Shown here: positions 41,880 to 49,721 of the stretch, piece by piece
How positions within the stretch are numbered: position 1 is the first letter of the stretch
Layout of the letters: each line of letters begins with the position of its first letter
DNA from: CAVWDU01 sp963840725
Lineage (GTDB): Bacteria; Pseudomonadota; Gammaproteobacteria; Pseudomonadales; Halieaceae
DNA length: 64,000 nucleotides
Reading direction: 5' to 3'
Assembly (NCBI GenBank): GCA_963840725.1
Contig: CAWIZY010000009.1
Location: 310,001-374,000 of the forward strand
Made by a program: the position numbers and the translations under genes
The notes under the pieces: generated by a model
Told to the model about the DNA's origin: nothing
Database searches by the model: none
What the model saw: only the letters and a program-made list of their open reading frames with translations

Positions 41880-43316
41880 CTACTCCAAAGGCAGCTGGAT
41901 GTGAAACGTGGTGCCGGTATCCGGGTCCGAGGTCACGGCCAGCTGGCCCCGGTGCTGCTGGGCGATAATGAAGTAGGGAAACGATAAACGGCGTCCGGCG
42001 TCGTAATCACCATTGAACGCGTGCTGGTCGTCGGCAAAAAACGGTTCGAAGATATACTGCTGTTCCTGCGGTTCTATACCCTTGCCATTATGCATGATCT
42101 TGAGCCAGACCGCGTCGTAGAAATGACTGGCTTCAACCCGGATGGTGGGCTCACGGCCTAGGTCGGCAGCGTGGTCCAGAGCGTGAAAACAGTGCCGCAA
42201 CAGGCTCAGGAACACCTGTTGTAACTCGGCAGCAAAGCAGGGAATCTCCGGTACATCGCTCGCGTACTCGCGGGTGATCTCGATGCCTGTGAAGCAGAGG
42301 CCCGACGGCAATGAAAACATGGTTTCAGCCAGCGCGATGCTGTTGTCGATCAGTGCGGTCACGTCACGTACCCGCTTTTCGCCTACCCGGGCGCTGGAAA
42401 ATTCGAGCAGGTTGTTGGTGATGGCTGTGCTCTGACTGCCGCGCGCCCGTGCATCTTCCAGCAGTTGACGCGCCGCTTCCCCCGGCTCCCCGGCGAGGCC
42501 GTCCGCCATGGCCTGGAGTTGTTCGATATCACGCTGAATGCCCTGCAGTGGCGTTTCGATGTCATGGGCCATGGAAGCTGCCATTTCGCCCATCGATGAC
42601 ATCCGGTCTCGCTGTATCAGCTTGTCCTCGGCCAGCACCTGCTGGGTGACGTCGTCGATCATGATAACCGCGCCGGTGTCCGGGTGATCCGTCAGCGGAT
42701 AAATCGTTACATCAAAATAAAATTCGCCGCGTTGGCTGTGTTTGATGTTAATAGACCGGTTGCCGCTTATCGCGGCCTCGACCTGGTCCGGTGAGACCGT
42801 GATAACCGGATAGGCCTCCCACAGGTTATTGCCGAGGACGGCTTTCGCTTCGAGGCTGCTGATCTCCTGGGCGCGCCGGTTCCACTGGGTAATGGTGCCG
42901 TCGTGTGTAACACCTATCAGCATCGAGGGCATCGACTCGAGGATGCTGGCTACATAGCCCTGCGATACCCGCAGCCGCTCCATGGTGCTGCGATGCTCAG
43001 CAATTTCCGCTTCCAATCCGCGGTTACTTTCCTGCAGCAGCCGGTTTGACTCGTCCAGGGTCGCCGTGCGTTCCTGCACGCGGTGCTCCAGCAGGGAGCG
43101 CGCCTCCTCGAGTTCGCGGTTGTACTGCTTGGTCCGGCGTTGGCTCGATATCAGCCTGACCAGTGAGTAGGTGAGGGAAATGATCAGCAGGCCGCCACTG
43201 GTATTGGCAAGATACTGCCAGTTGGTGCTGCCGTCCTCGTATTCGAAAACACTGAAGAGGCCAGCGCTGGCGAGCTGGCTGTGGAGCAATACAAAAAGGA
43301 TCGAGGCGGCTTTCAT
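41880..43316 (-). CDS. PAS-domain sensor histidine kinase with degenerate N-box
   Basis: A 478-residue membrane-bound kinase. It has an N-terminal hydrophobic region with a second helix (GGLLIISLTYSLVRLI), a coiled coil to about residue 120 (ELEEARSLLEHRVQERTATLDESN), a PAS domain (ILESMPSMLIGVTHDGTITQWNRRAQEI), an H-box (MGEMAASMAHDIETPLQGI) and an ATPase domain with G-box GKGIEPQEQQYIFEPFF. In the N-box the usual ATP-Mg asparagines are replaced (SLLRHCFHAL), so kinase activity may be reduced or altered. It lies between folE and photolyase genes on the same strand, with no response regulator nearby. A light or redox sensor of the regulon is inferred. Confidence 0.85.
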   Translation of the reverse strand: MKAASILFVLLHSQLASAGLFSVFEYEDGSTNWQYLANTSGGLLIISLTYSLVRLISSQRRTKQYNRELEEARSLLEHRVQERTATLDESNRLLQESNRGLEAEIAEHRSTMERLRVSQGYVASILESMPSMLIGVTHDGTITQWNRRAQEISSLEAKAVLGNNLWEAYPVITVSPDQVEAAISGNRSINIKHSQRGEFYFDVTIYPLTDHPDTGAVIMIDDVTQQVLAEDKLIQRDRMSSMGEMAASMAHDIETPLQGIQRDIEQLQAMADGLAGEPGEAARQLLEDARARGSQSTAITNNLLEFSSARVGEKRVRDVTALIDNSIALAETMFSLPSGLCFTGIEITREYASDVPEIPCFAAELQQVFLSLLRHCFHALDHAADLGREPTIRVEASHFYDAVWLKIMHNGKGIEPQEQQYIFEPFFADDQHAFNGDYDAGRRLSFPYFIIAQQHRGQLAVTSDPDTGTTFHIQLPLE

Positions 43317-43383
43317 CGCCGCCTAGTGTATACCAACTGCCGCAGGTGCGGCAGCCGCGTGAAACGCAAGCGTTGCCCGGTGG

Positions 43384-44064
43384 TCAGTTGCCGAGAAATT
43401 CGGCCCGCGTTGCCGGTTGGGTCTGAAACCGGCCGCCAAGTGCCATGGTGCGGGTACTCGAGCCAGCGTCCCTGATGCCTCTGGCTTTGACGCAGTAGTG
43501 GGTCGCATTGATTGCGACGGCGACGTCTTCGGTGTCGAGCAGGGTCTGCAGGGCGACGAGCACCTGACGAGTCAGCCGCTCCTGCACCTGCGGTCGCTGG
43601 GCAAAGAAGTTGACGATACGATTGATCTTTGAAAGACCAATCACCTTCTTGGCAGGTATGTAGGCGACGCGAGCGGTGCCGTCGATGGTGACGAAGTGGT
43701 GCTCGCAAGTGCTCACCAAAGATACGTTGTCAACCGACACCATCTCTTCGACGCCCATTTTGTTTTCGATCACCGATATCTTGGGAAATCTGCTGTAATC
43801 GAGGCCGGAAAAGATTTCGTCGACATACATCCGGGCGATGCGCTCCGGCGTCTCGGCGAGACTGTCGTCTCTGAGGTCAAGACCAAGGGTAGTGACGATG
43901 TCTTCGAAGCTTCGCCTGATTCGTTCCTGTTTGTCCGCCCGGGTCAGTGCCGAGGGAATCATCGGGGTTTCGAGTCCGTGTGCTACCAGTGCCTGCCGAA
44001 CCTTTTCCGCGGGGGCGGGAAGGTTGCTGTCGGCAAGTGTCGCCCGGGCCAGTGCAGCATCCAT
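43384..44064 (-). CDS. folE: GTP cyclohydrolase I
   Basis: A 226-residue FolE that makes dihydroneopterin triphosphate, first step of folate and other pterins. Zinc ligand Cys120 lies in STCEHHFVTIDG; AYIPAKKVIGLSKINRIVNFFAQRPQVQERLTRQV and THYCVKARG (second zinc Cys) are conserved. The start at 44064 has AAGGA 8 nt upstream. An RpoE-type TGATCC box precedes it (44096-44125). The adjacent genes downstream are a kinase and photolyase; FolE may supply pterin (MTHF) antenna cofactor or a stress-specific folate supply. That connection is inference. Confidence 0.95.
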   Translation of the reverse strand: MDAALARATLADSNLPAPAEKVRQALVAHGLETPMIPSALTRADKQERIRRSFEDIVTTLGLDLRDDSLAETPERIARMYVDEIFSGLDYSRFPKISVIENKMGVEEMVSVDNVSLVSTCEHHFVTIDGTARVAYIPAKKVIGLSKINRIVNFFAQRPQVQERLTRQVLVALQTLLDTEDVAVAINATHYCVKARGIRDAGSSTRTMALGGRFQTQPATRAEFLGN

Positions 44065-44095
44065 AGGGTGAGTCCTTGAGTAGGGTTTCGAAGTC

Positions 44096-44125
44096 AATTT
44101 ACGTCTGCCTGCGGCCATTGGATCA
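44096..44125 (-). promoter_or_regulatory. Candidate RpoE-type promoter of folE
   Basis: On the minus strand TGATCC (44125-44120) is followed after 18 nt by TAAATT (44101-44096); CGTAAAT overlaps the -10. The spacing and CGTAA core match the rpoE upstream site exactly. The predicted start is about 25 nt before the folE ATG. It may drive folE, the kinase and photolyase as one unit. Confidence 0.6.
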
Positions 44126-44219
44126 AGGCGCCGCTGCGGGCCCTGCACACACCCAACAGCTCCTGTCCCATGCCGCGAGCCCTCGGCACCTGCGGGATCA
44201 CCCCGGGCCCGACCGGCTG

Positions 44220-45065
44220 CTAAGCGCCCAGGTGAGCGACCAGCGAAGCCAGCAGCGGGCCGCATTCACGGCTGAGCCTAAGCGCGGCCAGCTCGTCCGC
44301 CCGCGTCTGCCCCGGGTTGATGATGCCGATGGGTTTCTCCAGTTGCCGGGCGTGGCGGCAGAAGCGAAAACCCGAGTAGACCTGCACCGAACTGCCGATG
44401 ACCAGCAGGGCATCGGCCGCTGCAATGGCCTGGCGGCACCGCTTTACCCGTTCGGCTGGCACCGACCCCCCGAAAAACACCACATCCGGCTTCAGCGTGC
44501 CGCCGCAGGATTCGCAGGCGGGGTAGCGTACCGTGGCGACGGCGTCGCTGCTGAGCGCTGTGTCACCGTCGGGGCGGGCTTCGGCGGTCTGTCCGATGAG
44601 GTGGTCATTGAGTTCACGCAGCTGAAGCTGGACCGACTCGCGGTTGCAGCGCGTCCCGCAATCGAGACAGACGACGCGGTCGAGGCGCCCGTGCAGGTCG
44701 ACCGCGTTGGTACTGCCCGCCCGCTGATGCAGACGGTCAACGTTCTGGGTGATCAACAACTGCACGTGGTTTCGACTTTCAAGGCATGCCAGGGCGCGAT
44801 GCCCCTGGTTGGGCACGGCATCCCGCATTAACGGCCAGCCCAGCATCGACCGCGCCCAATAGCGCTGCCGCGCCCGGTGCTGCTCCACGAACGCACCGTG
44901 GGTGATCGGCTGGCTGTGCTGCCAACGCCCCTGTCCGTCCCTGTAGGTGGGTATCCCGGACGCCGCGCTGATGCCCGCGCCAGTGAGCGCGACGATTCTG
45001 GGAAAGTCGTCCAGCCATGCGGCCAGGGCCGCGGTGTCTTCTGTCAGGTTTTGCATGAGAATCAT
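44220..45065 (-). CDS. cobB: Sir2-type NAD-dependent protein deacylase
   Basis: A sirtuin of about 281 residues that removes acyl groups from lysines using NAD+. Motifs are ALTGAGISAASGIPTYRD, LLITQNVDRLHQRAG (NAD site and catalytic region), the catalytic His in VDLHGRLD, and four zinc cysteines, VVCLDCGT and ACESCGG, then PDVVFFGGSVP. The start could be ATG 45065 or ATG 45056, three codons on, which gives MQNLTED; neither has a strong site. It is upstream of folE by 155 nt on the same strand and divergent from the TIGR01777 epimerase; whether it belongs to the light-stress group is unclear. Confidence 0.9.
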   Translation of the reverse strand: MILMQNLTEDTAALAAWLDDFPRIVALTGAGISAASGIPTYRDGQGRWQHSQPITHGAFVEQHRARQRYWARSMLGWPLMRDAVPNQGHRALACLESRNHVQLLITQNVDRLHQRAGSTNAVDLHGRLDRVVCLDCGTRCNRESVQLQLRELNDHLIGQTAEARPDGDTALSSDAVATVRYPACESCGGTLKPDVVFFGGSVPAERVKRCRQAIAAADALLVIGSSVQVYSGFRFCRHARQLEKPIGIINPGQTRADELAALRLSRECGPLLASLVAHLGA

Positions 45066-45104
45066 ATACGCAGCGGGTTCCTGATACGATTGCAGCCCGG
45101 CCGA

Positions 45105-45133
45105 TGATCCGCCTGCAGGGTAGCGCGTACCTG
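45105..45133 (+). promoter_or_regulatory. Candidate RpoE-type promoter of the TIGR01777 gene
   Basis: TGATCC at 45105-45110 is followed after 15 nt by CGTA (45126-45129), then TACCTG as possible -10. The spacing is one shorter than at rpoE and folE. It lies about 70 nt upstream of the ATG at 45203, on the correct strand. Confidence 0.4.
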
Positions 45134-45202
45134 ATAGTGTGAGTTGCGGTCGCCGGGGGCACTATACCCTGGGCATCGCAGGTCGAAGAGAGGGGACTTT
45201 CC

Positions 45203-46084
45203 ATGCATGTGCTCGTCACCGGCGGTACCGGCTTCATCGGATCCGCCCTGTTGCCCGCCTTGCGGGCGAAACAACATACTGTCACGGTACTCAGCCGCCG
45301 GGAGCAACGTGATACGACCTGCCGCTATATTCGCGCGCTGGATGAACTCACCGAGGCAGACCGGTTCGACGCGGTGATTAACCTGGCCGGTGCCTCACTG
45401 GCGGGCAAACGCTGGACTAAGAGCTACAAGCGCGAGATCGTCGAGAGCCGGGTGGGGCTGACGACTTCGCTAATCGCGGCGATGCAGCGTGTGCAGGAGC
45501 CGCCAGCAACGCTCGTCAGCGCCAGTGCTATCGGCATCTACGGTCCGGGCGGCGATGATGTCAAGGTAGAGGACAGCCCCGCAGGTGCGGGCTTTGCCGC
45601 CGAACTGTGCGAGCAGTGGGAGGCTGCCGCACTGGAGGCAGAGTCCCTGGGCACCCGGGTCTGCCTGGCACGCCTGGGCGTGGTGCTGGACCGCGATGGC
45701 GGTGCCATGGAGCAGATGGCGCGGCCGTTCCGGTTCGGCGTGGCTAACTGGATGGGGAGCGGGCACCAATGGCTCAGCTGGGTTCATCGCGCCGACGTCG
45801 TCACGGCGCTTCTGCGCCTGCTCACCGATGCTGGACTGCGCGGACCTCATAACGTTACCGCACCGACTCCGGTGACCAGCCGCGGATTCTGCAAAGCCAT
45901 GAAAGAGCACTACAGGACGCTGCTCACTGCCCCGGTGCCCGCCCCGGCGCTGAGGCTCCTGCTTGGCGAAATGGCGGAGGAACTGCTGCTCACGGGCCAG
46001 CGTGTGGTTCCGCTGCGTCTGCAGGAGGCCGGTTTCGACTTCAGCTATCCGACCATCGACGCTGCACTCGACGATATCGTGTGA
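45203..46084 (+). CDS. TIGR01777 family epimerase (YfcH-like SDR)
   Basis: A 293-residue extended SDR. The nucleotide-binding motif is VLVTGGTGFIGSALLPAL, followed by VINLAGASLAGKRWT (family hallmark), LVSASAIGIYGPGG (modified catalytic Tyr/Ser region), and LTGQRVVPLRLQEAGFDFSYPTID near the end. It starts at ATG 45203 after GAGAGGGG. Function of the TIGR01777/YfcH group is unresolved; the gene often co-occurs with photolyase/DUF1365/cfa genes, and an RpoE-type box precedes it here. A stem without T-run follows at 46105-46132. Confidence 0.86.
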   Translation: MHVLVTGGTGFIGSALLPALRAKQHTVTVLSRREQRDTTCRYIRALDELTEADRFDAVINLAGASLAGKRWTKSYKREIVESRVGLTTSLIAAMQRVQEPPATLVSASAIGIYGPGGDDVKVEDSPAGAGFAAELCEQWEAAALEAESLGTRVCLARLGVVLDRDGGAMEQMARPFRFGVANWMGSGHQWLSWVHRADVVTALLRLLTDAGLRGPHNVTAPTPVTSRGFCKAMKEHYRTLLTAPVPAPALRLLLGEMAEELLLTGQRVVPLRLQEAGFDFSYPTIDAALDDIV

Positions 46085-46104
46085 GGTCCCGGTTCACCAC
46101 CGTA

Positions 46105-46132
46105 CCTGTCCCTGTCGGGTGACCGGGACAGG
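46105..46132 (+). terminator. Possible terminator hairpin after TIGR01777 gene
   Basis: CCTGTCCC (46105-46112) pairs with GGGACAGG (46125-46132) over a 12-nt loop; an overlapping register (CCCTGTC/GACAGGG) is also possible. It lies 20 nt after the stop. The absence of a T-run makes intrinsic termination uncertain. Confidence 0.35.
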
Positions 46133-46240
46133 GGGCCATGGCGGTGCTACCTGTGCCCCATGCAATACTCGCCCCTGACTGAATTAGTCTATGCTGTCGG
46201 CACACCCTGACAGCATGGTATTTCAGCAAGGACATGCGTA

Positions 46241-47986
46241 ATGAGAAAGATGAACCTGGCGGATGCCTTTTTCCTGATCAGTGAGTCAGCGAGGGCTCCC
46301 ATGCATGTGGGCGGCCTCAGCCTGTTCACGTTGCCCGATGGTGCCGAAATCACACCGTTCCTCGACGGCCTGGTGGAAGGACTGTACCACGAAGGGGAGA
46401 TGCGGCGGCCGTTCGGGGAAAAGCTGAAGCTGGGTCTGCTGGGGACGGCCGGGACGATTCAATGGCAGCCCGAAGATATGCTGGACTTCGATTATCACGT
46501 CCGGCGCTCGGCGCTGCCCAGTCCCGGTCGCTACCGGGAACTGTTCGCGCTGGTTTCGCGCCTCCACGGCACTATGCTCGATCGCTCCCGGCCCCTGTGG
46601 GAGATGCACCTCATCGAGGGGCTTCAGGAGCGCCAGTTTGCCACCTACTTCAAGGTCCACCACTGCGCCATCGACGGCGTGGGCGCCATGCAAATGACCA
46701 ACAGTATGTACTCCTCTGACCCGCAGGCGCAGACCCGGCTGTCGCCGTTTTCAGAGGAGGCCTGCCTCAGTTATCGCGCAAAGATGAAGGCGCGCCGGGA
46801 GCAGCGCGCGGAGCCCAGGGAGGACGAAGCACGGGCGGTTCTCGAAGTGATCAGGGAGCAGTTGGGCGGGACGGTCAATATCGCCTCGGCGCTCGGGCAG
46901 TTCGCCGGTGCCTGGGCGGGTCGGGGTGATGGTCTCGCGGTGCCCTGGCACCGGGTGCCGCACACGAGTTTGGGCACGCGGGTGACCAGCGCGCGGCGTT
47001 TCGTCGCCCAGTCCTGGCCGTTTGCGCGAGTGCGCGCAGTGGGAAAGGCCCTTGACGTCACGCTCAACGATACCGTGCTGGCCATGTGTGCCGGCGCCCT
47101 GCGCCGGCAATTGCAGGCACAAGGTAATGTGCCCGAACAGCCCCTGAAAGCCATGGCCCCGATTTCCCTGCGGACGTCGGGTGATGTCGACTCGGCCAAT
47201 GCCGTGGGCTTCCTGACCGCCAATCTTGCCACCGATGAGGCCGATCCACAGCGTCGCTTGCAGCTTATCAAGGCCTCCATGGACGCAGGTAAGGCGCAAC
47301 TTTCCGGTATGAACAAGCGGGAGGTAGAGCTATACAACCTGTTCACCCAGCTGCCGTTGTCGCTCAGCCTGCTAACCGGCCTGGCGAGCAAATACCCTGC
47401 TTTCAGCACCATTATCTCCAATGTCCCGGGCCCCAGGGAACAGCTTTACTGGAACGGTGCGCGACTCGATGGGCTCTACCCGGTTTCTGTGCCCACCGAT
47501 GGCGCCACGCTCAATATCACCCTGGTCAGCAATTACGATCGCCTGGACTTCGGCATCGTGGCCTGCCGTCGCTCCGTGCCCCATGTCCAGCGCCTTATCG
47601 ACTACCTGGAAGAGGCACTGGTCGAGTTGGAGGAGGTCGCGGGACTCTCGCCCCCGTCTAGGAGTCAACGGGCATCCGGAAAACGCAGGGCAAAAGCCGC
47701 CAGGAAGGCAGGTGCAGGCGCGGGAGCACGCGCCAAAACCAAATCCAAAGCCAAAGCAAAACCCAAGGCCAAGGCTAAACCCAAGGCTAAACCAAGGCTA
47801 AACCCAAGGCCAAGGCTAAACCCAAGGCCAAGGCTAAACCCAAGGCCAAGGCTAAACCCAAGGCCAAGGCCAAGGCCAAGGCAAAACCCAAAGCTACGGC
47901 TAAACCCAAAGCCAGACCCAGGGTTAAAGCGAAATCAAGGGCCTAGGGCACTTCTGAACAATGGCAGTCGGCCGGACATAGGGTGA
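46241..47986 (+). CDS. Second WS/DGAT acyltransferase; basic tail frameshifted as sequenced
   Basis: A paralogue of the enzyme at 5956. It has the same start (MRKMNLADAFFLI), HHCAIDG at residues 140-146, and FSTIISNVPGPREQLYWNGARL and LNITLVSNYDRLDFGIVACRR. The catalytic part ends near residue 470 and is followed by a basic tail, here of KAKPKAK type with proline. At 47791-47793 a CCC has become CC within the repeat (AAACCAAGG instead of AAACCCAAGG), so the frame shifts and the tail reads PRLNPRPRLN to a stop at 47986. Restoring one C gives a clean Lys/Ala/Pro tail ending KAKSRA at a TAG (47944-47946). AAGGA precedes the ATG. The enzyme core is complete. Confidence 0.88.
   Translation: MRKMNLADAFFLISESARAPMHVGGLSLFTLPDGAEITPFLDGLVEGLYHEGEMRRPFGEKLKLGLLGTAGTIQWQPEDMLDFDYHVRRSALPSPGRYRELFALVSRLHGTMLDRSRPLWEMHLIEGLQERQFATYFKVHHCAIDGVGAMQMTNSMYSSDPQAQTRLSPFSEEACLSYRAKMKARREQRAEPREDEARAVLEVIREQLGGTVNIASALGQFAGAWAGRGDGLAVPWHRVPHTSLGTRVTSARRFVAQSWPFARVRAVGKALDVTLNDTVLAMCAGALRRQLQAQGNVPEQPLKAMAPISLRTSGDVDSANAVGFLTANLATDEADPQRRLQLIKASMDAGKAQLSGMNKREVELYNLFTQLPLSLSLLTGLASKYPAFSTIISNVPGPREQLYWNGARLDGLYPVSVPTDGATLNITLVSNYDRLDFGIVACRRSVPHVQRLIDYLEEALVELEEVAGLSPPSRSQRASGKRRAKAARKAGAGAGARAKTKSKAKAKPKAKAKPKAKPRLNPRPRLNPRPRLNPRPRLNPRPRPRPRQNPKLRLNPKPDPGLKRNQGPRALLNNGSRPDIG
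47733..47900 (+). repeat. Lys/Ala/Pro-coding tandem repeat in second WS/DGAT tail
   Basis: Units of about 18 bp (AAACCCAAGGCCAAGGCT) recur with small changes and encode KPKAKA. One copy has lost a C at 47791-47793. The unit differs from the KT/KA repeat of the paralogue at 7432, so the two tails arose or expanded separately while keeping similar composition. Confidence 0.88.
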
Positions 47987-48332
47987 TCCTGTTATGTCGG
48001 TTGGAAACTTAACGAGTTTCACGCCAATTTTCCCTTCCATCCACGCCACGGTGCGACACAAGCTGGCTCGATACCGGGGTCGGTTTCACCACTTCCCTCC
48101 GGACTCTGACCCGGTCCGCTGAACGTCTTGCGACCGCGGCAGCCTGCCGGTTCGACTTCGTTTATTCACAGGTCCCGGCAGGAGAACGGGTAGTCCCTTA
48201 TCCTGGCTGGCGCTTTAGTGAGTTCAAGCTGGGCGCTATGGGAATCCGTGCTGGCTTGCGAGAGACTTAATATAGGGGCACAGAAGTGCTGGGTAGAGAA
48301 GTCGTTCACATCCCGCCGGGAAGGAGCAAGCC
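47944..48332. other. Intergenic region with repeat copy 2 and possible degenerate MITE
   Basis: No gene is supported. It begins with the second copy of the CTAGGGCACTTCTGAACAA-type repeat (47942-47966). Its GCACTTCTG (47949-47957) is matched in inverted orientation by CAGAAGTGC at 48281-48289, followed by TGGGTAG. An 8-bp inverted pair CCTGCCGG/CCGGCAGG lies at 48143-48182. The roughly 340-bp block may be the remains of a miniature element. AAGGAG precedes the aminotransferase ATG at 48333. Confidence 0.4.
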
Positions 48333-49700
48333 ATGACCGTGTCTGCATTCGACAAGAAGGCCGGGCTGTCACAGGCGCAGTTGGATGCGTACTGGATGCC
48401 CTTTACCGGGAATCGTCAATTCAAGCGGGATCCGCGCCTGATCGTTGCTGCCAGCGGCAATTATTACACCAGTGCCGATGGCCGGCAGGTCCTGGATGGT
48501 CTTTCCGGTCTCTGGACCTGCGGTCTGGGGCATGGCCGGCGGGAGATTGCCGAAGCCATCGGCGAACAGGCTGCTCGCCTCGATTACTCGCCGGCATTCC
48601 AGTTTGGTCATCCGGGCGTATTCAAACTGGCGGAGCGCGTAACCCAGTTCATGCCTGAGGGCCTGAACCGGGTGTTCTTCACCGGCTCGGGTTCGGAATC
48701 GGTCGAGACAGCGCTGAAAATTGTCAGGGCGTACTGGCGCAAGCGGGGCATGGCGCACAAATCCCGCCTGATCGGCCGCGCGAAGGGGTACCACGGTGTC
48801 AATTTCGGGGGAATTTCGGTCGGCGGCATCGGCCCTAATAGAGCGCTGTATGGCAGCGCTGTCGAGGCGGACCACCTGCGCCACACAATGCTGCCGGAGA
48901 ATGCCTTCAGTCGGGGCATGCCGGAACACGGCGCCGCGCTTGCCGACGAACTGCTGGAACTGATTGCGCTGCACGATGCCAGCAATATTGCCGCGGTGAT
49001 TGTCGAGCCCATGGCGGGATCGGCGGGTGTCATTCCGCCGCCGGTGGGCTACCTGGCGCGACTGCGCGAGATCTGTGACCAACACGATATTCTGCTGGTA
49101 TTCGATGAGGTCATCTGTGCTTTCGGTCGCGTCGGGGCCCGGTCGGGAGCGGAAGCCTTCGGCGTTACCCCGGATGTGATGACGCTCGCCAAGCAGCTCA
49201 CCAACGGCGCAGTGCCCATGGGTGCCGTGGTCTGCAAACAGGCCATCTATGATACGTTCATGGAGCAAGGCGGTCCGGATTACGCCCTGGAACTACCCCA
49301 CGGTTATACGTATTCAGGTCACCCGGTTGCCTGCGCAGCCGGGCTGGCTGCACTGGACGTGCTGGAGCGTGAGCAGTTGATCGAGCGCGTGGCCAGCCTG
49401 GCGCCGCGCTTCGAGCAGGTGCTGCACGAACTGCGAGAGTGCCCGCACGTCGCGGATATTCGCAATTACGGTTTTGCCGGCGCGATCACCCTGAGCCCGG
49501 CACCGGGAGAGCCGTTGCGACGCCCCTTCGAAGTGGCGCTGCGGATGTGGCAGAAGGGCTTCTATGTGCGATACGGCGGCGATACGGTGCAGTTGGGCCT
49601 GCCGTTTACGATAGAGGTCGAGGAGATAGACAGCCTGGTGAATGCCCTGGGCGATTGTTTGCGGGAGCTTTATCTCGATGCCGGCGACGCAGGGCGCTGA
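48333..49700 (+). CDS. Class III aminotransferase, omega-amino acid:pyruvate type
   Basis: A 455-residue PLP enzyme of the aspartate aminotransferase superfamily, class III, resembling beta-alanine:pyruvate transaminase. Visible are YWMPFTGNRQFKRDPRLI, GLSGLWTCGLGHGR, FFTGSGSESVETALKI, ILLVFDEVICAFGRVG (PLP-nitrogen Asp) and MTLAKQLTNGAVPMGAVV with the Schiff-base Lys. It would move an amino group from beta-alanine or similar omega-amines to pyruvate. AAGGAG precedes the ATG. It converges with a second aminotransferase at 49722. No malonate-semialdehyde dehydrogenase is next to it. Confidence 0.9.
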   Translation: MTVSAFDKKAGLSQAQLDAYWMPFTGNRQFKRDPRLIVAASGNYYTSADGRQVLDGLSGLWTCGLGHGRREIAEAIGEQAARLDYSPAFQFGHPGVFKLAERVTQFMPEGLNRVFFTGSGSESVETALKIVRAYWRKRGMAHKSRLIGRAKGYHGVNFGGISVGGIGPNRALYGSAVEADHLRHTMLPENAFSRGMPEHGAALADELLELIALHDASNIAAVIVEPMAGSAGVIPPPVGYLARLREICDQHDILLVFDEVICAFGRVGARSGAEAFGVTPDVMTLAKQLTNGAVPMGAVVCKQAIYDTFMEQGGPDYALELPHGYTYSGHPVACAAGLAALDVLEREQLIERVASLAPRFEQVLHELRECPHVADIRNYGFAGAITLSPAPGEPLRRPFEVALRMWQKGFYVRYGGDTVQLGLPFTIEVEEIDSLVNALGDCLRELYLDAGDAGR

Positions 49701-49721
49701 CGGCGCGAGGCCAGCGCATCG

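Noticed and set aside
44120..44200. Second TGATCC-type site upstream of folE near 44190
   Set aside because: GGATCA also occurs there but no -10 follows at 15-19 nt, unlike the accepted site.
47983..48012. TGATCC upstream of the omega-aminotransferase as another RpoE site
   Set aside because: No CGTA or suitable -10 at the required distance and the gene is 320 nt away.
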